64,000 nucleotides of DNA, taken from assembly GCA_032207245.1 (NCBI GenBank), contig CM063502.1, positions 141,537,495 through 141,601,494 on the forward strand, given 5' to 3'. The stretch is from Pardosa pseudoannulata (Eukaryota > Arthropoda > Arachnida > Araneae > Lycosidae). Both the position numbers and the translations under genes were made by a program. This document shows positions 35,986 to 51,140 of the stretch, piece by piece (within the stretch, counting starts at the first letter, position 1; every line of letters starts with the position of its first letter). The notes beneath the pieces are model-generated. The model saw nothing but the letters and a program-made list of their open reading frames with translations, searched no databases and was not told the origin of the DNA.

Positions 35986-37453
35986 ATACATATGAAGGGA
36001 TCCTTGAAGGGAAATGTAAACATTGAAACATTTCATCATCAGATTTTTATTATATTAAAAAATATAGATCTTTATATTTTAAAAATTATTATGTTTGATG
36101 GCTTTTTATTTTTTTACTAATACTATTATACTAAATTTAGATGTTAGGTCCCAAATTTACTTGGACTTTTGAGACTGCAAACCATTAATGAAGTCTTATG
36201 ATAAGCAGTTAACTTCTCATTGACAGATGGCAACAGTAAAGCTTATGGATATGTTTGTCATTAAGTAGATTTTGCTACCTAGTTTACCTTTCTGTTATTA
36301 ACTCAATTTTGAAAAATAACTTCATTTGGGGACCCCCTGGCTTAAATACTCTTACATTTAAAACCATGTTACATTTGTTAAAACTTTAAGCCAATAGCTT
36401 AAAGCCTAGTAATTTCGTTAAATAGTAAGCTTTAAAAATTTTGATCTTTAATTGTATTATATGTTCTAAATCTAAAATTCTGAATTTGGAATTATACTTT
36501 TTGGCCATTATACAGTTTAAAATAAACTATTATAATTACCTAGTTTTAATGTACGAGGAAACTTACAAAAATTTTTTATATATGTGTACAGAGCACTATC
36601 AAACAAACATGTTCATCATGCTGGTTTTATACTTAACACATTATCTCTTGACAAGAAAAAAAAAGTAGTTATAAATCTCAAATGCAATTTACTACTTTGA
36701 CAGTTCTGTCATTTTGTTCTTTCAATCCCCGTCCTGGATTCATAAATCACGGCCATATACACAATCTAATCTCCCTAGAAACCCTTTTGACGATTGGAAT
36801 TATATTTTAATTTTTATTTGGAATCTCAAAGACTGAAAGAACAAGAAAAAGAAGCATTTAGTAAGAGAATTGAAATAAATATTAAAATTGTTTTCCTTAA
36901 TCCATACATATTAATAATTTTTTACTGTTATATTAGAGAGCAAAAACTATAAAAAATTTATAATTTAATATCTTGCTTATATTTTAAAATAAATTTCCAT
37001 CTTGTTTTAAAGCATAATTTAAAATTATATAAAAATTATAAAGTTATATAAAAAGTTATTCGAAAGCTTAATATAAAATTTCGTATTGTTTTACTATCAT
37101 GAATTAATAACTTATATTAAAAATATTCATCTGAAAGGATTCAGGTGTTGTGGATTAAAACTTAAATAAATTCTTTATTTTAGTAAGTGGTAATTGCTAA
37201 ATACTGTTGTTTTCTGGTGGTTAGTGAAAGGGATTGATGGTTTACAGACTTCTTCCTTTTCTGAAGCTTTGGCAAATAAAAATTTAAATAAATAGTTTAC
37301 TGGCAATTTTTCCAAAAAATAACATAAAATTGAGTAATAGGTACTAAATACATGTTACGCCACGAGATCAAATGTGGAACCGACACTTTCTGCATGTTCG
37401 TTTACTACAGTTGTCAGCGAACTGATAGAAAATTGGACAAATATAAACAAGTA
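35986..37453. other. AT-rich non-coding stretch
   Basis: No gene recognised. A modestly GC-richer patch lies at 36,700-36,790. Confidence 0.55.
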
Positions 37454-38290
37454 TCCCCTATAAAGTAATAGCCTAAGTTATCTGTCCGTATGTCCTCGGA
37501 TTTATGAAGAGGTTGTACCTGGAATGGATAAAGGCACCCTTATTGGATTCTTGATGAGTTAGTGTTAGCAACATTCGAAATCCACCACTTCCCCCTTTTT
37601 TAGCATTTACTGCCATTATTTCAAGCCCTATTTTACCCGGTTAAGAGCTGGCGATTAAATTTATCAATTTTTCACATAATAAATAGGTGAAAATAACATT
37701 TTTCTTCTAGCATTATGACGTCATTCATTTAACCATCTCATTTAATCATTTCTAATTTTAAATTATTTAAATATACTCTACATTATTTTCAGAAGTTTTA
37801 TCACTGAACTTAGACATAATAAGTAAATAATTTTCTTTTATATTTGGCTTAAATAATAGAATAGGTACCTATGTGATAATTTTAAATTTAATCCTCGATT
37901 AATTTTGTTCCAAGGAAAACTTTATCACAGGTATTAACAACAAATTCTATCTATCTCCAGGATGTAATAGAAATGATAGTTTCATTCCTTTAATTCCATC
38001 AATTATTGTGACGAAAAAAAATTGGAAGAACTTAACAAGAATTGAACGTAGCTAAGAAAAATTTGAATTATCTTTTTAAATGAATTCAACTTGATTCTAA
38101 ACTGCATTCACAGTATCGGGAGACTTTAGAAGAGTATGAAGATAAACAAATTATTGAGCGTGTACCAGATAATTCTCAGCAAAAAAAAAAAAAAAAAAAA
38201 ATCATTTTTTTATCTGCCTTAGAGGATACTTTTCAATTCTAGAAAATAAAAAATTTTACTGATCCCGCCATATCACAGACTATATGCTAG
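37454..38290 (+). mobile_element. Non-autonomous Helitron 2 (837 bp)
   Basis: Starts TCCCCTATAAAGTAATAG after A (37,453) and ends CTATATGCTAG before T (38,291), so 5' TC, 3' CTAG and A/T insertion are all present. The 3' hairpin is worn (CCCGCCATATCACAGAC; the sister copy at 48.3 kb has a perfect one). The 5' region shares CTGGAATGGATA, GATGAGTTAG and CCACTTCCCCC-type blocks with Helitron 3 and with the minus-strand units at 53.5-55.4 kb. TGACGTCA is at 37,716-37,723. A pol-like fragment lies near the 3' end, followed by a run of 21 A. Confidence 0.8.
38084..38179 (+). pseudogene. BEL/Pao-type retrotransposon pol fragment inside Helitron 2
   Basis: A 32-codon frame, bounded by a TGA on its left, encodes IQLDSKLHSQYRETLEEYED then KQIIERVPDNSQ before an A-rich run. 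The pattern D-x-x-L-x-x-x-Y-x-x-x-L/I-x-E-Y-x-x-x-x-x-I-E-x-V is characteristic of the BEL/Pao polyprotein just before the reverse transcriptase. Only this short part is readable. Helitron 3 keeps the AATTCTCAGCC junction but lacks the rest, so the fragment was probably present in their common ancestor and lost there. The family call is from memory of the motif. Confidence 0.5.
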
Positions 38291-38739
38291 TATGTGGGTG
38301 AACTTTAATATTTTATAGATGCTTTACAAATCAATTCTTTATATTAAATATTCTTTATATTTTAAAATAAATTAAAATCTTTTACAATATTGTAGGACAA
38401 TATTTTTGTTAATTTCATAAAAGTTTCTGACGACAAAAACCATGAAATAAATCAAAATTTGGAAATGTGATAAGAAATTCTATTTAGCAGTAGTGCAGTG
38501 AAACATCAAAATTTCAAAGGAATGGAACTAGGTTAATTAGGTTTTCATCAAGAACATCTTATTCGGTTCTTTAAATGTTTCTAGGAAAGGACACTTCGTT
38601 ATCCTAAGATAAAAAAAAAACTGAATTTTTCTTATCCGGTCAAATTTCCCTTCTCCTTACTAGAAAGAGAAATCATTGTTTGCTGTTCCTTAGAATGCTG
38701 TTTGATTTCGAAAAATGATTTTATCAGCGTCATTATTTA

Positions 38740-39516
38740 ACGTATCAGAATATACATTATTTATACTTTCATGAAATAATTCATTATATCCTTTAACAAA
38801 ATCAGTTGCATTCTTACTTTTAATAAATCTGTATATAAATGCTACTGTATTTAAAACTGAGAAAACAATTTGTGAATGCACAATAAAATTATGGTATCAA
38901 AATAAAGAGAAAAGTGATAGGAAATGTTAGACAAATTTTAAAAGTTTCTTTTAATATATATTTATATTAATTATTATTTTCTATAGGGTTGGAAAAAGTA
39001 ATTTCATACTAAGAATTCCACACATAAATGACGATGAAGTTTGACGTAGGCACATTGTTAACTACATTGGTAAGTAAGTCAGATTTAAAAATCCCTTTTA
39101 TCTATTGTTATAGGTGTAAAAAGGAGAAATTTACGTATCAGAATATACATTATTTATACTTTCATGAAATAATTCCTTATATCCTTTAGCAAAACCATTT
39201 GCATTCTTACTTTTAATAAATCTTTATATAAATGCTAGAAAATGTTTTTAAGCTGAACAATCAGTTTGTGAATACACAATAGAATTATTTTATCAAAATA
39301 AAGAGAAAAGTGATAGGAAATGTTGGACAAATTTTAAAAGTTTCTCTTAATATATGTTTTTATTAATTATTATTTTCTATAGGGTTGGAAAAAATAATTC
39401 CATACATAAATGACGATGAAGTTTGACCTAGGAACATTGTTAACTACATTGTTAAGTAAGCCAAATTTAAGAATCTCTTTTATCTATTTTTGTAGGTGTA
39501 AAAAAGTGAAATTATA
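38740..39516. repeat. Tandem duplication, unit about 393 bp
   Basis: Copy 1 (38,740-39,132) and copy 2 (39,133 to about 39,516) begin with the same ACGTATCAGAATATACATT and are similar throughout, including AAAGAGAAAAGTGATAGGAAATGTT and a TTTTCTATAGGGTTGGAAAAA block. They differ by point changes and a short gap. The 63-residue minus-strand frame at 38,690-38,881 is not conserved in copy 2. Confidence 0.9.
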
Positions 39517-42500
39517 ATTTTAACAGCCTATATTCTTAATACATTCATAAAAAGGTGGAAATATTAAGTAGTGGAAAAAATAGTCAATGCTACTAGAAAA
39601 TAAAGTTTGAAAAATATATGAATCGTTTTAATAAAAGTAAATATAGAAAATGTTTTTAACAAATCTTTTAAGCAAGACTTGATACATAAGTTTGATACAT
39701 GGCTTCGTTCTTAGTTTTTAGGAATCAAACGTATTGAATAGATAATTAGATGTAAAAAGAAACCTTCATATTACTCAAACACGAAAATCGATTCAAAAAT
39801 TTATTTGGATAGTTTAAATAAAACAATATAGGATTATGCAAAAATTAAAAACACTTTTAAGTGAAACTTTAAAATGTATATGTTGCGTAAATGTGAAACA
39901 ATCTCATTGTTAATCTTTGTAATCAATGGAGTTAAATGATATCTCAATAAAAAAGGAATACTATTAAAATCAGTCTTTACTTTCACTCTTAATCATTAAA
40001 ATATATTTAGCTGACCTCTATCCTTTATTTCTAGTTAAAGGTAAAAACTTAATAAATTTATCCTTATTATGCTTAAAATTATAACATGCCAGGAAATTTT
40101 ATTTGGTATCATGAAATCATTATGAAATGAACAGAATTTGGCTAACAGTCTGCAGCGAATTTGATTACTAATGCTTATAATTAAGTCAGATGTCTAGACA
40201 TGTAACTACAAAGGATTAGTAATGCGTATTTTAGCTCAATAAATACAACATTAGCTTGAGAGAAGGAATTTGTTTTTATAGAACAAGCAGTGAACTAATA
40301 AATAACTGGATCATAGATCTACGATGGTGTTATAATACTACTCAATAAAATTCTTGATTTTAACTCATGGTTCAATCGATAATGTTGATACTTCAGATTT
40401 GTGGTTGCTAATAATTTGTACAGTTGGGAATAAATAAAATGTATTTTGTGGTAAGCGTTTTTTTCTAATTTTATCCACATTTTGAAAAAATAATTTATAT
40501 CTAAAAAACTACATAAAGATAAACTGTATAAATATAATTAATATATTTTGCTCCCACAAACCTGCATGGATGACTAAACGTATTTCTGCTGTATTTAAAA
40601 ATATTTGATAAAATGAACTTAGAAAAACTTTTTACGTGGGTATAAATATCTTATAATTTTAGGAATTACTCTAGAAAAATTTCCCGAAAGGTCCCACTAT
40701 TTGATCAAAAATGAGAGTTTACTTTTTAAATAAAATATTCTTTCATGCAAAATGAATTCCAGTTATTTTTGTCCTATACAAGAATTTTGTAAATGGAAAT
40801 AAAAAAATTAAAAAGAAAGCTTATTATACATAAATTTAATTAAATTATAGAAGTTCTTTTTGTATGAACCAGTTGGAATCACAAGTAAACACTTATATCT
40901 GTACACGATTTTAATTGTTTGCTAAAATATAAGAGCAATGGTTATTTTGAAATCTAAGAAATTTATTATTAGGTTTTCCAGAAAGGGAATTAAGTTACGT
41001 GGTATTTGAAAGTTTTAATTCTGAACCGTAAAACTGTAGTTTCCATGCAATAATACCAAATGCCGACTTAGGTATTTCAAAACCTATTTTTAAGAAAATT
41101 TATTTGCTAAACAAAACATTAAAAAAATAGATAAAAATATAGATGCTAACTTTAGAAGTATATTTTTAGATACCATTATCTTATATTATTGTTCCTTGTT
41201 AATTAGAGAAGAAGTGAACAAAAAGTAATGGTTGTAGAAAGGAATCCTTTGCAGTTTTAAAAAGGATTTTTATTATTTGCTCTACTTCAGGCTACTTGAA
41301 CTAGCTACTAACGTATGCATTATCTCAGAGAAAGATTGTCGTAAACTGAGATTTTAAACAAGGCTGCTGAATTAGTATAAAACTGTTTTATTTTGAACAT
41401 ATTTAGCATCAGACATTTATTGTGACTGATAAAGCAATATCTCACTTATGTTCAAATATGTAATTTATTTATAAAATCTAGTACTACAACATTTTCTCTA
41501 CAACAAAATATTATAATCTCATAATAGACGTAATTAAGTGAAGTTAATGTATTATATACATATTGTAAACAGCATTTACATCAAGAAATAAATTGCAAGT
41601 AAATTTTCTAAACTTATTTTTCTGATAAAATATGTCTAAAAATTTCAAAAAGTAATAAATATTTCTTAAGAAAACAATCTTTCATTTCAATCAGTACAAT
41701 GTCAATTATTATTTATTTACATATTGCAGATTATTTACAAAACGCTGTAAATTTTAACCAAGAAATATATAAAAGGAGAGTTTTCTATAAAAAGAATTAA
41801 GTGTAGTCTATTTACATATCATTTATCACTCCTTTTTAAATTAGATGCAAATAGCTCATTGGAAATTTGGTGTAAGACAAAATATAGTTGTTTAAGTGCT
41901 AAATGCGCTAAAGAATAAAATTCCCGTAGTGTAATTAGAGACAAGCTTAAAAAGATTATTACAACCTCTAGCTTCTATGCACTTTTAGTTCTTACACTGT
42001 ATCTATCTATGATCGTTGACATTCAGTCAGATCTGCAACTTTGCTGCCTTACTAATGTAGCCGGATGTCCATTGAATACCTGGCAGGATTTAAAATGCCA
42101 ATGAATTTGTGGTGAATAAGGATTTACAATTTTGAATTATGCAAGAAAACCTTGCAAAACAGTAAAATTAGAATAATAAAGAAAAAACTATAACTGTGAA
42201 ACGGTGAGTTTTCGAGGGTACATAATAGTCTCTGTCAGTTCTAAACAAAGTTTTACTATACAACATTAGAATAAATTTAGTCTGGAACCTGCCAGATCAC
42301 GTTTTTACTCGTAATGCTTGAACATATTCTTATTTTTATGATAGATATTCAAATGTGGCTCAAAATAAGTTTTTGTAATCCATAATACTTCCTACACAGA
42401 TCATTAAAACATTTTCTTGAACACTTAATTTAGGCATAAACGGTTTTTGGTATTTTTTAGGAAACATCCGAGATTATGAAAATTAGTCTGTATTTTATGT

Positions 42501-43022
42501 TACTTGATTAAGAAGAATATCAATTTATACAATATTGCCGAGTTGTATATTTCCTATTGAACTAATGAATTTGCAATGAAAACCAATTTATTGTTAAAAG
42601 ACTTAAAATGTTACTATGTTCCAATTTTAAAAAGTATAATGTTAGAAGTAAAAATATTTCATAATTTTGCATGAATTTTAATAAGTATAATAACTGAATA
42701 GGTGGATAAATATAAACTGTGGCGAACATTCGCAACATTTCACAAAAATACATATACCGTTCATGCTTCCTTATATGGCATTCCATAGCAGAAAAACTTT
42801 AACACGTCTATTTATTTTCTACAAACGTAGCAGAATTTAACGTGCTAGAGGTGATGAAAAGCATATCTTTTTCTTTGTATCTTCTTTGTGTATTAGATTG
42901 TTAGAAATATGCTATTGACAGAAAAGAGTTTCATTAATAGGTTCTTCCCAGACTGCTGGGCGCTGCGTCATAAAGTACTCACCGCTGACAGTGAAAAAAC
43001 ACCAACAAATCAAAATTCTCAC
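39517..43022. other. AT-rich non-coding stretch
   Basis: No gene recognised. At 42,010-42,110 a less AT-rich plus-strand frame of 29 codons (VDIQSDLQLCCLTNVAGCP) is cysteine-containing, but too short to judge. Confidence 0.5.
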
Positions 43023-43167
43023 GGGTAGTCGGGATCAATTTCACCATCATGCTTCGTATCTTGCCAATAGCAAATTTGATAAGTAAAACGCACTGCATCC
43101 ACTATCGGTGAACGGTTCGCTGCAGTTTGCTTCAACAGTCCAACTTTAGCGACGATTCGTCCGAAAA
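43023..43167 (-). CDS. Candidate host exon, 145 bp, unknown protein
   Basis: On the minus strand a TTTAGTCTCAG acceptor-like site precedes a frame of 47 full codons. It contains FGRIVAKVGLLKQTAAN, then VDAVRFTYQICYWQDT and KHDGEIDPDY, and ends at CC/GTGAGA, a good 5' splice donor. The intron phases would be 1 (left) and 2 (right). GC content is well above the flanks and the residue mix is protein-like. DTKHDGEID resembles an EF-hand-type calcium loop, though the last liganding Glu would be Tyr. I do not recognise the family. No partner exon was identified in the window, so the gene, if real, has large introns or this is an isolated relic. Confidence 0.45.
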
Positions 43168-47051
<3,884 letters not shown>

Positions 47052-48314
47052 TCCCCTATATAATAATAGACTAGGTTGTCTGTCCATCTGTCCGTCTGTC
47101 GGCGAATTTGTGAAGTGGTTGTACCTGGAATGGGTACAGGCATCCATATTGGATTGTTTATGAGTTAGGGTTAGCAAAAATCAAAGCGAGTTCGAAATCC
47201 ACCTCATTCCCCCTTTTCGAGAGTTTAATGCTATTATTTCAAGCCTTATTTCCCTCTTATTCTATATTAAATTTATTCTTGATAGGATGGCGAGGGCAGA
47301 GCGTAATATTTAAATTTCTGGACTGTTTTTAATCGATCCTTATATACGTTAATTAGTTCCTTTACCATGTGTAGGCGTGGCACATTCGGTAAAATGTTTG
47401 CCCGTTTTATCGTCGTACTCCTCGGGTTGACGATTCTGTCCCCAATGCAGCCAAATTTGTCTAATTGATTTAAAATTTTCTACTTTTTCTTTTAAATTCT
47501 TATTCCTAAAGTTGTTTTATTATTTTTAAGATAAATTTTTACTATTTTTTCAACTTTTTATGATTTTTATGATTTTTATTTTATTAAATTCACGTATTGT
47601 TGAACGGATGTCCCTGGCCACATACACATTTCATGTTTTGTATCCTTAAACTTTCTTCTCGTAATGTAATACTAGCCTAAGTTATCTATGCATCTATCCT
47701 CGAATTTATGAAGCGGTTGGACCTGGAATGGATAGATCATCCATATTGGATTTTTGATGAGTTAGGGTTAGCACAATTCAAAGCGAGTAAAGTTTATCTT
47801 TTCCTAAACTGTAGATCCGATTCTAAAATAAATTGGTATAAATATGCTTCATATCACAGCGAAAAACACTGCCATCTTTAAAACGTTCGAAATCCACCTC
47901 GTCCCCCTTTTCGAGCTTTTAATGCCATTATATCTAGCCACATTTTAAGAGCAGGTGATTAAATCTATCAATTTATCACATAATAAATAGGTAAAAATAA
48001 CAATTTTTTCTAGCATTATGACGTCATTAATTTAACTATCTCATTTAATAATTTATTTTAGATTATTTAAATATCTTCTGTATTATTTACATACGTTTTA
48101 TCACAAAACTTAGATACTACGCAAATAATTTTCTTTTATATTTGGCTTAAATATTAGATTAGGTACATATGTGATAATTTTAATCGATTATTTTTGTTGA
48201 AAAATAATTCTCAGCCAAAAAAACAAACCTTTTTTTACCTGCCTCATAGGGTACTTTACAATTCTGGAAAATTAAAAATTTACTGATCCCGTCATATGAC
48301 GGGCTATATGCTAG
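47052..48314 (+). mobile_element. Non-autonomous Helitron 3 (1,263 bp) with internal filler
   Basis: Starts TCCCCTATATAATAATAG after A (47,051) and ends CTATATGCTAG before T (48,315). A perfect palindrome, CCCGTCATATGACGGG, sits just before the end as the terminator hairpin. The first roughly 200 bp match the 5' part of Helitron 2. They are followed by about 400 bp of unrelated sequence, then a second diverged 5' region from about 47,657 (CTCGTAATGTAATACTAGCC; GGTTGGACCTGGAATGG) and the rest of the body with TGACGTCA at 48,019-48,026. The layout could be two tandem Helitrons, the first truncated, or one element that duplicated its 5' part around captured DNA. Confidence 0.75.
47273..47479 (-). 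pseudogene. Captured gene fragment in Helitron 3, possibly mitochondrial ribosomal protein uL30m-like
   Basis: In the filler of Helitron 3, the minus strand has a 68-codon open frame (stop TAA 47,273-47,275) with strongly protein-like content. It includes LDKFGCIGDRIV, then NPRSTTIKRANILPNVPRL, then HMVKELINVYKDRL and a C-terminal YYALPSPSYQE. It is antisense to the Helitron and absent from the other copies, so it looks like captured DNA. NIxxNxxRLxxVKxLIxV resembles the KNIPxxNAxLxxVKHLI segment of mitochondrial ribosomal protein L30 (uL30m) as I remember it; this is a weak, unchecked match. CAATTAG before ACAAATTTGGC could be an intron acceptor. On the plus strand the same DNA gives a 33-codon frame (47,367-47,468), which I take as a shadow. 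Confidence 0.45.
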
Positions 48315-51140
48315 TTATATAAGAGGGTTATTTATTTTTTATTAATGGCATAATTTAGCCTTTCAGCATGTTTTAGCCGTTGATGATTAATAATTTTAAC
48401 TAAATTTTATTGTTCTTCCAAACTTACAGAAAAGAGCTAGCTATTTTTTTTATTTAAAATATTATATTTAAAAACACCCGAAAGTAGTCATGAAAAATAA
48501 CAAGTTTTGTTTCTAAATTTTTAACTGGATTTAGTAAATATTTAGATACTCTTGCTAAAATTATAACGATGCTTAAAAAGTAAATAAATTAATTATAAAA
48601 AAGTATTTATTTCTGAAATTTAAACGAAATTTCATGACTTATAGGAAGAGTATACTTTAAAATCCTATTATAAAGTAAGTAGTTTTAGGCTTATTAAAAA
48701 TATACCAAAGGTCTGACAGCTCAGAGTGCTGAAATTTAATAGGAAATATATTTAATTATTTTATTAAAGCCTCCAAATAAGTTTAGATCTCTTTTATGAA
48801 AGATATATAATTCAAGTACTGTATTACTTTTTTCCGTAATTTGATTATGAAGTAATCAAGCATTACAAAAAGTATAAATGTTTTCAATAATTTGCTAAAC
48901 TTTTAAGTAAATCACAAATCAATAACTGCATATATATCAGATTATATTAATCAAAAATTATAAATGTAATTCAAATAAAATGAATTAATAAAATTAAAGC
49001 ACATACAACTAGAGGCTGACTTATTATATTATATATACACCAAAAAATATAAAGAGTTTTAGTTTTGATTAAAAATTTTCCCTAGGATAATCAAGATTTT
49101 TATAAAGACATTTTTACTAAAAAAGCGCCATACCTTGGAAAATATGACTGAAATTTTCATTCTTTAATCTCATTTTCTAGATAAATGTATTCAAAGTATA
49201 CCCACTCAAAAATTAAATAATTAGGATTATAATATTAAGAAATATCACATTGGAGGTAAAAAGGTTTTGCATTAAATTTGATTATGATAAGAAACGCATT
49301 TAAAGTATATTTTATATCGCCAAGTTATATAAAGAAATTGATTGTTACTACACAGACTCTTCATCTATTATCACTTAAAATACATTATTGAAAACAAATT
49401 TAGAATAAGTTCTCAAATAAAACGTGGTTTTTAGTAAATTTTAACTTGTTTGGAGGCATTTAAATGTGCACTCCTTGTTTAAAGCCCAAACAAATATGAT
49501 CTGTGAAGATAAATAAATTCTTTATCCAATAGGAGAAAAATAAATGTGATTTGTGTGTGAAAATGACCATTATAACATGTTCAAATAATTTTAAGTGAGT
49601 TTTGTAGATGATTCACTTAAGAAAATAAAGATATTAAGATGAACAAAATTGCATTTTAAGGAGTGATCCTTTTACTCCAAGTTAAAATAAAGGTTTTCAA
49701 ATAATAACTTTGATTTTTAATGCAATATCTTTAGTGCGTGATATAAACGGTAGTAGGTAAAATGAAAAACACTGCAGTAGACAACTGTTATAACAACATC
49801 TGTAGGTTTGGAAAATTTACAATTGCTGTATAGATTATGTAGCTTAAGCATCATTTGTCTTTAAATGAAAATCTCATAATCTAAGCATTCGTGTAATTTT
49901 CAATCATAATAATAGCATTACCCGGAAAAAATGAATTAATATAATGTTACTATATTATAGCCACTATAAATTTTCATTATTACAAATAATAGTTATGAAA
50001 CTATTTCTATTAAAACAGCTGTTCATGACAGCGTAGCTCAAAATAGATTAAAGTTATTTTTATCCTTAAGTCAGTTACTATTTTTAAAATAATGAAAAAC
50101 TTAAAGGAAAGAAAGTTAAACATGTAACAGAAAAATGCCAATGATTTCTAATTAATACCACCATGGAAAATTAAACGTTTTTTATAATTTAGTCTCAAAC
50201 TTCAACAAGGATTAAACATTTTCCTTAAAGACATTTTAATGTTATTTATATGCTTTAAATTTTCTAATAAATTCATTTTCTTCTTATTCTTTATTTAAAT
50301 TTCAAACCACTTTTTTAGCAATTACAATCAGCACTTAAATCAGTGCTTGCTGCTTAACAATGTTTTTTACTCTATTAAATTATTAATGCATTCATTTTTA
50401 CCTCCTCTGCAAATTTTAATGAAGAAAAAAGAAATGTAAATAATTTTTAGCTCTGGATAGATACGATTAACCGATAATTTGTGCATACGTTCTTTCAATT
50501 TGCAATCGCTTAATTTTGTATGAAATATGAGACATTTTCAGTATCTGATAGAAATGGTTTTCAGAACAAAGGAAAGTCGTAATTTAATTTCAGCCTACCT
50601 AATTAGTAAATGGAAAATTACGTCGAGCCAAGCTAAATTTGTAAACGGGAAAAGGTGTTTGATTTACACACCATAAATAGAACTGAAGAAAAACAAAACT
50701 CATAAATAGAATTATCGATACGGCAAAAAGTTAAAGGTACAGCCTAAAAAGTTCAAAATTTTAATCTAAGCGGGATCAAATCAGTTACTTTTTTATAACT
50801 ATAGTTTAAATATGAATTACGTATTTGAATTTTTTCCATGCAAGACACCATTTATTGATCGTGACATCATTATGATATCGCTAAAATCAGAGACAAAACT
50901 CAAAACTTCACCTTTCGATGCATTCGAATCACGCCTGAGATGATTTATTTGAATTTTATTTGTTCTCTCACTTTAGCTTCAGAAGATATTTTTGTGGCTA
51001 GTTTTCAAACAACGGATAAAAAAATTATCTCTGATTAACATTTGCTATATTTGGAGGAGTTCAGAGTTCAGCTATTAAAAATAATGTAAATTCTTTTTTA
51101 AATTCTTAATTCTGTTTCTTAGATTAATTTTATTTTTAAA
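48315..51140. other. AT-rich non-coding stretch
   Basis: No gene or transposon end recognised. Confidence 0.55.

Noticed and set aside
47367..47468. 33-residue plus-strand frame with a hydrophobic segment, considered as a secreted peptide
   Set aside because: It is the complement of the longer and more protein-like 68-codon minus-strand frame.
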